Positions 60,970-64,000 of a stretch of DNA of 64,000 nucleotides are shown here, piece after piece; within the stretch, counting starts at the first letter, position 1; each line of letters begins with the position of its first letter. The position numbers were made by a program, and so were the translations under genes. The notes under the pieces were generated by a model. The model searched no databases. It was given only the letters and a program-made list of their open reading frames with translations, and was not told the origin of the DNA. The stretch spans positions 310,001 to 374,000 of the forward strand of contig CBDEGK010000002.1 in NCBI GenBank assembly GCA_965237855.1, written 5' to 3'. Origin of the DNA: CBDEGK01 sp965237855 (GTDB lineage Bacteria > Pseudomonadota > Gammaproteobacteria > Pseudomonadales > Halieaceae).

Positions 60970-61895
60970 CTACATTCCCCATCGCAGGGGGCCCCACAGC
61001 AAGTGATACTCCCGCGCTGGCGGCCCTGACAACAACATTGCGCGAGCAGTATCGCGACAGTGTCGAGTACGTGCTCGCCTATGGTTCATGCCTGCGCAGC
61101 GGCGATATTTATGACGGCTTGCTGGATCTGTACCTGGTGGTAGACGATTACAGCAGTGCCTACGGCCACGGACTGCGCGCCACCAGCAACTGGCTGCTGC
61201 CGCCTAACGTGTTCTACGCCCAGCAGGAATATGAGGGTCGAATTCTTCGCTGCAAGTATGCGGTAGTCTCCAGCGCTGACTTTGCACGTGCCAACAGCAG
61301 GCGCAGTTTCGAATCCTATTTCTGGGGGCGTTTTGCCCAGCCCGTCGGCGTGGTCTGGGAACGCAATACTCAACAGCGTTCGCGGCTGGAGGCAGTGCTA
61401 CTAGAGGCGGTGGACAGCTTCCTCAGTGCAGCCCTGCCAGCACTGCCAGAACAAGGCTCGTTGGAGCAACTCTGGAGCGAAGGGCTGTTGCTGAGCTACA
61501 ACACCGAGCTGCGTACGGAGCGCAGCGGTCGCGCAAACGAACTCGCGCTGGCATCCCGGCAGCATTTCGAGACAGTGACAGAGCTGGCACAAGTGGACGC
61601 CCTGCAACTGTCTCGCAATGAACACCATCTGGACTACCGCAGTCACTGCAGCACCGGGCAGCGCCGCGGGGCAAAACTGGCATGGTCACTGCGTGCCATG
61701 TCTGGAAAATTGCGTTCGATACTAAGGCTGGTTAAAGCCCTGTTCACCTTCGCCGGTGGCTTGGATTACATTGCCTGGAAGCTCGAGCGTCACTCCGGTC
61801 AAACGATTGTTATTCCGCCACGGGTGAAGAAAATGCCCCTGCTGTTCGCCTGGGGATTTTTCTGGCGGCTCTATCGGCAGGGGGTTTTCAAATGA
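60966..61895 (+). CDS. Tam41-like nucleotidyltransferase (possible phosphatidate cytidylyltransferase)
   Basis: A 309-residue protein with a nucleotidyltransferase core: VLAYGSCLRSGDIYD (36-50) with Gly40-Ser41 and acidic residues, then LLDLYLVVDDY (52-62). Further on KYAVVSSADFARANSRRSF and WGRFAQPVG echo the Tam41/Mmp37 family, mitochondrial CDP-diacylglycerol synthases (the yeast KYGVVSMETLLKD-like and GRLQKPV segments). I base this on memory of the yeast sequence. Its place after a lipid kinase gene fits CDP-diacylglycerol making, although CdsA is the usual bacterial enzyme. Catalytic residues need alignment. Confidence 0.6.
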   Translation: MTTFPIAGGPTASDTPALAALTTTLREQYRDSVEYVLAYGSCLRSGDIYDGLLDLYLVVDDYSSAYGHGLRATSNWLLPPNVFYAQQEYEGRILRCKYAVVSSADFARANSRRSFESYFWGRFAQPVGVVWERNTQQRSRLEAVLLEAVDSFLSAALPALPEQGSLEQLWSEGLLLSYNTELRTERSGRANELALASRQHFETVTELAQVDALQLSRNEHHLDYRSHCSTGQRRGAKLAWSLRAMSGKLRSILRLVKALFTFAGGLDYIAWKLERHSGQTIVIPPRVKKMPLLFAWGFFWRLYRQGVFK

Positions 61896-62851
61896 ACGAT
61901 GTGCGAGTGGCCGTCGGTATCTGTACCTACCATCGCCCCCAATCCCTGCGCAGACTGCTGGGTTCATTGGCGCACATAGAGCTGGGGCAGCTAGCGGCAG
62001 AAAACGTCTGCCTCTTCGTGGTGGACAATGACCCGCAGCTTGAGAATGCAGAGATATGTCGGGTAGCCGCCGACCAACTGAGCATCACATTGCAATACGT
62101 GGAAGAGACGCGGGCGGGTGTAACCAATGCACGCAATACGGTAGTGGAAAAGGCATTGGACTGGGGAGCTGATTTTCTGTCCTTTATCGACGACGATGAT
62201 ATCCCGCGACCGAATTGGCTACAGCAACTGCTGTACAAGCAATCCGTAGCCGATGCCGATCTTGTGTTCGGAAGCTGGCGCGCCGCAAAGGACACACCGG
62301 AGTGGGCTGTGCGGGCGGGAATTTTTCGCGATCCCACCCGCAACAAAGCGATCGGCGGCGCAGGCCGTTACGGTCTACCCATCTGCGCGTCTACCTGTAA
62401 TGTTCTGGCCAGTCGTCAGATATTGGAAAAGCTCACTGCAATCGGAGATGTGTTTGATCACAGGTTCCGCTTCAGCGGTGGTGAGGACAAGGACTTCTTT
62501 ATTCGCGCGCGGCAACAGGGTGCCGTTCTGGCCAGCGCCGATGATTCCATCATCAATCTCAGTTACGAGGCGGAACGTTTCCAGGCTCGTGGATTGCTGC
62601 GGCGCGGTTTCAAGGGAGGCTGTTCACAGGCGGGCATGGCGCGCGTTTACGGGAACCCGGGGAAAATAGCGCAGATAGTCGTCAAAGCGGGCTTCAAATT
62701 AATACTGGTAGGTCTTTCCCTACCTCTGACCCTGGTGCACAAACCCCTGTTTCTGCATCATGTTTACCGCCTCGGCAAGAGCGCCGGCGTACTCTATTCC
62801 CTGACCACCCAGCGAGCGATCAATTACTACGCCAAGGGCGGCGGTCCATAG
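61892..62851 (+). CDS. Glycosyltransferase family 2 protein
   Basis: A 319-residue GT-A transferase. The N-terminus is VRVAVGICTYHRPQSLRRLL, the Mn-binding segment FIDDDDIPRPNWLQQLLY, and the acceptor-side FSGGEDKDFFIRARQQGA. It would add a sugar to a surface polysaccharide or lipid carrier. Its start overlaps the Tam41-like stop by 4 bases and it ends the operon-like run; a C-terminal hydrophobic segment (about 265-285) may anchor it to the membrane. Confidence 0.92.
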   Translation: MNDVRVAVGICTYHRPQSLRRLLGSLAHIELGQLAAENVCLFVVDNDPQLENAEICRVAADQLSITLQYVEETRAGVTNARNTVVEKALDWGADFLSFIDDDDIPRPNWLQQLLYKQSVADADLVFGSWRAAKDTPEWAVRAGIFRDPTRNKAIGGAGRYGLPICASTCNVLASRQILEKLTAIGDVFDHRFRFSGGEDKDFFIRARQQGAVLASADDSIINLSYEAERFQARGLLRRGFKGGCSQAGMARVYGNPGKIAQIVVKAGFKLILVGLSLPLTLVHKPLFLHHVYRLGKSAGVLYSLTTQRAINYYAKGGGP

Positions 62852-62880
62852 ACATTCGCTGACTGCACAAGTTGTGCCGC

Positions 62881-63951
62881 TCAGGCAGTAAACAATGCCC
62901 GCACTCGCTGTGCCGTCACAGGCAATTCATCCTCTTGCCGCTGTGCCGAATCCGGCATCGACTGAAGTTGTTGGCCGAGCCAAGCGGCCATACCCTGCTG
63001 GATCATAGCTTGCTGAATGCGGCTCACATCGCGGCGCATGCGGCGAGGCGCGACACTCATTGCCAGATGATGGCTGAGTGATTTGTAACGATAATTGTGC
63101 GGATGGCGCCACCAGGGGCCAGGGAGATCATTCATATCAAATATGTAGAGTGGCTTGCCCATGGCACTGGCCTCCCCCAGCATGGACATGCTCTCCCCGG
63201 TCACCACGAACTTATCCGCCAACGCCAGCATGCCGACATAGGGATTGTAACCGGGCGAGGCGGATGCATCATGGGCATAATGTGGCACCCGCAACTCGCC
63301 AGTCAGTGCCCGCCATGCGGTGGCCGGAGTACGAGCACTATTGGTGAGCAAAAGCGACCCACCGCTGAGCTCCAACAATTGCTGGGCCCGCTGTGCCAAC
63401 TGCCTGGCCTTGCGTTCTGTGAATACAAAACGACCGCTGTTACCGCCTACCAGCATCACCAGGTAGGGACGCGGCAATGCTCCAGACTGCTCTCCAAGCA
63501 GTTTTGCCAGCACCTGGCCAGCCGCTGTCAGCTCTGTCTTGTCCAGGCGATGTAGAGGCAAGTTGTTGCAATGGATGTTTTCTGCCGCGGGCAGGAAATA
63601 CTGCGGGGTGGTTATCACCAGGTCGTAGTTTTTCGGAGCTGCCCAGGGTCGGCCCAAATGCACCAGCTTGGTAACACCACCACTGCGCTGGCGAATCCAG
63701 CGGGCCACCGGCTCATTGCGGCGACCGGCGCTGATCACCAGGTCCGGCCAGGGGGCGGCCAGTGGAGAAGACTGCTGGCTCTTGATTCCGGCCAGAGTCG
63801 AGCCCGGCAACAAATGGGTCAGCAGCTCCCAGAAATGGGCGACAAGATGTTTCTCCTCACAGGGCCAACCCAACTCCGCTGCCAGGGCCCGGACCTGGGT
63901 GTTGTCACCGGCCTTGCGACCCAGCAGTAACCAGACGTTTGCTTCAGCCAA
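62881..63951 (-). CDS. ELM1/GtrOC1 family putative glycosyltransferase
   Basis: A 356-residue protein of the ELM1 family: VWLLLGRKAGDNTQVRALAAELG (about 6-28), DLVISAGRRNEPVARWI, LGRPWAAPKNYDLVITTPQY, then VMLVGGNSGRFVF and a C-terminal TGESMSMLGEASAMGKPLYIF. Family members include plant ELM1 and bacterial GtrOC-like putative transferases. It starts with TTG at 63951 after GAGAGGG. It is convergent with the GT2 gene across 29 bases that contain a small palindrome (62865-62877). Confidence 0.85.
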   Translation of the reverse strand: MAEANVWLLLGRKAGDNTQVRALAAELGWPCEEKHLVAHFWELLTHLLPGSTLAGIKSQQSSPLAAPWPDLVISAGRRNEPVARWIRQRSGGVTKLVHLGRPWAAPKNYDLVITTPQYFLPAAENIHCNNLPLHRLDKTELTAAGQVLAKLLGEQSGALPRPYLVMLVGGNSGRFVFTERKARQLAQRAQQLLELSGGSLLLTNSARTPATAWRALTGELRVPHYAHDASASPGYNPYVGMLALADKFVVTGESMSMLGEASAMGKPLYIFDMNDLPGPWWRHPHNYRYKSLSHHLAMSVAPRRMRRDVSRIQQAMIQQGMAAWLGQQLQSMPDSAQRQEDELPVTAQRVRALFTA

Positions 63952-64000
63952 GAGTGCCCTCTCCCGCGCTGCTGCGATAGCGATAAAGTGGGTTCAACTG
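63944..64000 (-). CDS. Partial gene, 3' end only
   Basis: An open frame enters from the right edge and ends with TGA at 63944-63946, overlapping the ELM1 start. The visible end reads QLNPLYRYRSSAGEGTLG. This is too short to identify; the overlap supports a coupled upstream gene on the same strand. Confidence 0.35.
   Translation of the reverse strand, partial: QLNPLYRYRSSAGEGTLG

Noticed and set aside
1..64000. CRISPR arrays, tRNA or rRNA genes, prophage or complete insertion sequences
   Set aside because: No regularly spaced repeats, clover-leaf sequences, phage structural genes or transposase reading frames were seen.

Overview
The window reads as chromosome of a marine, aerobic gammaproteobacterium of the Cellvibrionales/Halieaceae (OM60/NOR5) type. 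The housekeeping blocks rsmI / lpoA-yraN-diaA-dolP and rplM-rpsI-petA-pet(BC)-sspA-sspB are gammaproteobacterial. Around them lies a very large load of lipid- and steroid-type catabolic genes: acyl-CoA dehydrogenases, many SDRs, TonB receptors, a P450, a sulfatase and a sulfotransferase. I see no tRNA, rRNA, prophage, complete IS or CRISPR array. Nearly all the sequence is coding and no gene-free stretch exceeds 300 bases.

Region by region. 0.1-4.3 kb: crotonase, acyl-CoA dehydrogenase and 2,4-dienoyl-CoA-reductase-like SDR, a MAPEG protein and an AraC regulator. 4.3-15.4 kb, all minus: SDR, two-domain VOC protein, cupin, sugar/steroid epimerase-type SDR, two small lipoproteins, a SnoaL protein, a molybdopterin oxidoreductase, a nitroreductase, a TonB receptor and its TetR regulator. 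15.5-21.4 kb: an SRAP protein coupled to an Lrp regulator, divergent from a tyrosine-catabolism run (hppD, VOC, FAH, maiA). The run ends by colliding with a P450 gene. 21.6-28.7 kb: a divergent locus with an acyl-CoA dehydrogenase pair on one side. The other side is a six-gene operon: DUF35 protein, SCP-x-type thiolase, LysE exporter, a probable halohydrin dehalogenase, a PNPOx-like flavoprotein and a PLP enzyme of the D-cysteine desulfhydrase/L-cysteate lyase family.

28.7-38.6 kb: ten minus-strand genes that look like one transcription unit with an HxlR regulator at the head. They encode HAD, DUF1214, sulfotransferase, SDR, SnoaL, sulfatase, FAD dehydrogenase, CitE-like lyase and an LLM flavoenzyme, and suggest breakdown of a hydrophobic, possibly sulfated, substrate. 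39-43.3 kb: conserved envelope genes. 43.4-51.4 kb: coniferyl-aldehyde-type dehydrogenase, a frameshifted DUF4242 gene, a DHRS1-like SDR, a Coq4 homologue, a second TonB receptor with a divergent TetR regulator and a palindromic operator, and a frameshifted flavin amine oxidase. 51.5-56.3 kb: ssp, cytochrome bc1 (cytochrome b and c1 fused in one reading frame) and ribosomal protein genes. 56.4-64 kb: a phosphopantetheinyl transferase and a surface-polysaccharide/lipid set with glycosyltransferases, an O-antigen-ligase-like protein, a diacylglycerol-kinase-like protein and a Tam41-like nucleotidyltransferase.

The items most worth a second look are the halohydrin-dehalogenase signature at 26.5 kb, the maiA/P450 collision at 20.06 kb, the DAG-kinase/Tam41-like pair at 60-62 kb, the cytochrome b-c1 fusion, the VOC gene sitting where a homogentisate dioxygenase would be expected, and two single-base frameshifts. 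All function statements rest on motifs read by eye. No database search was run.
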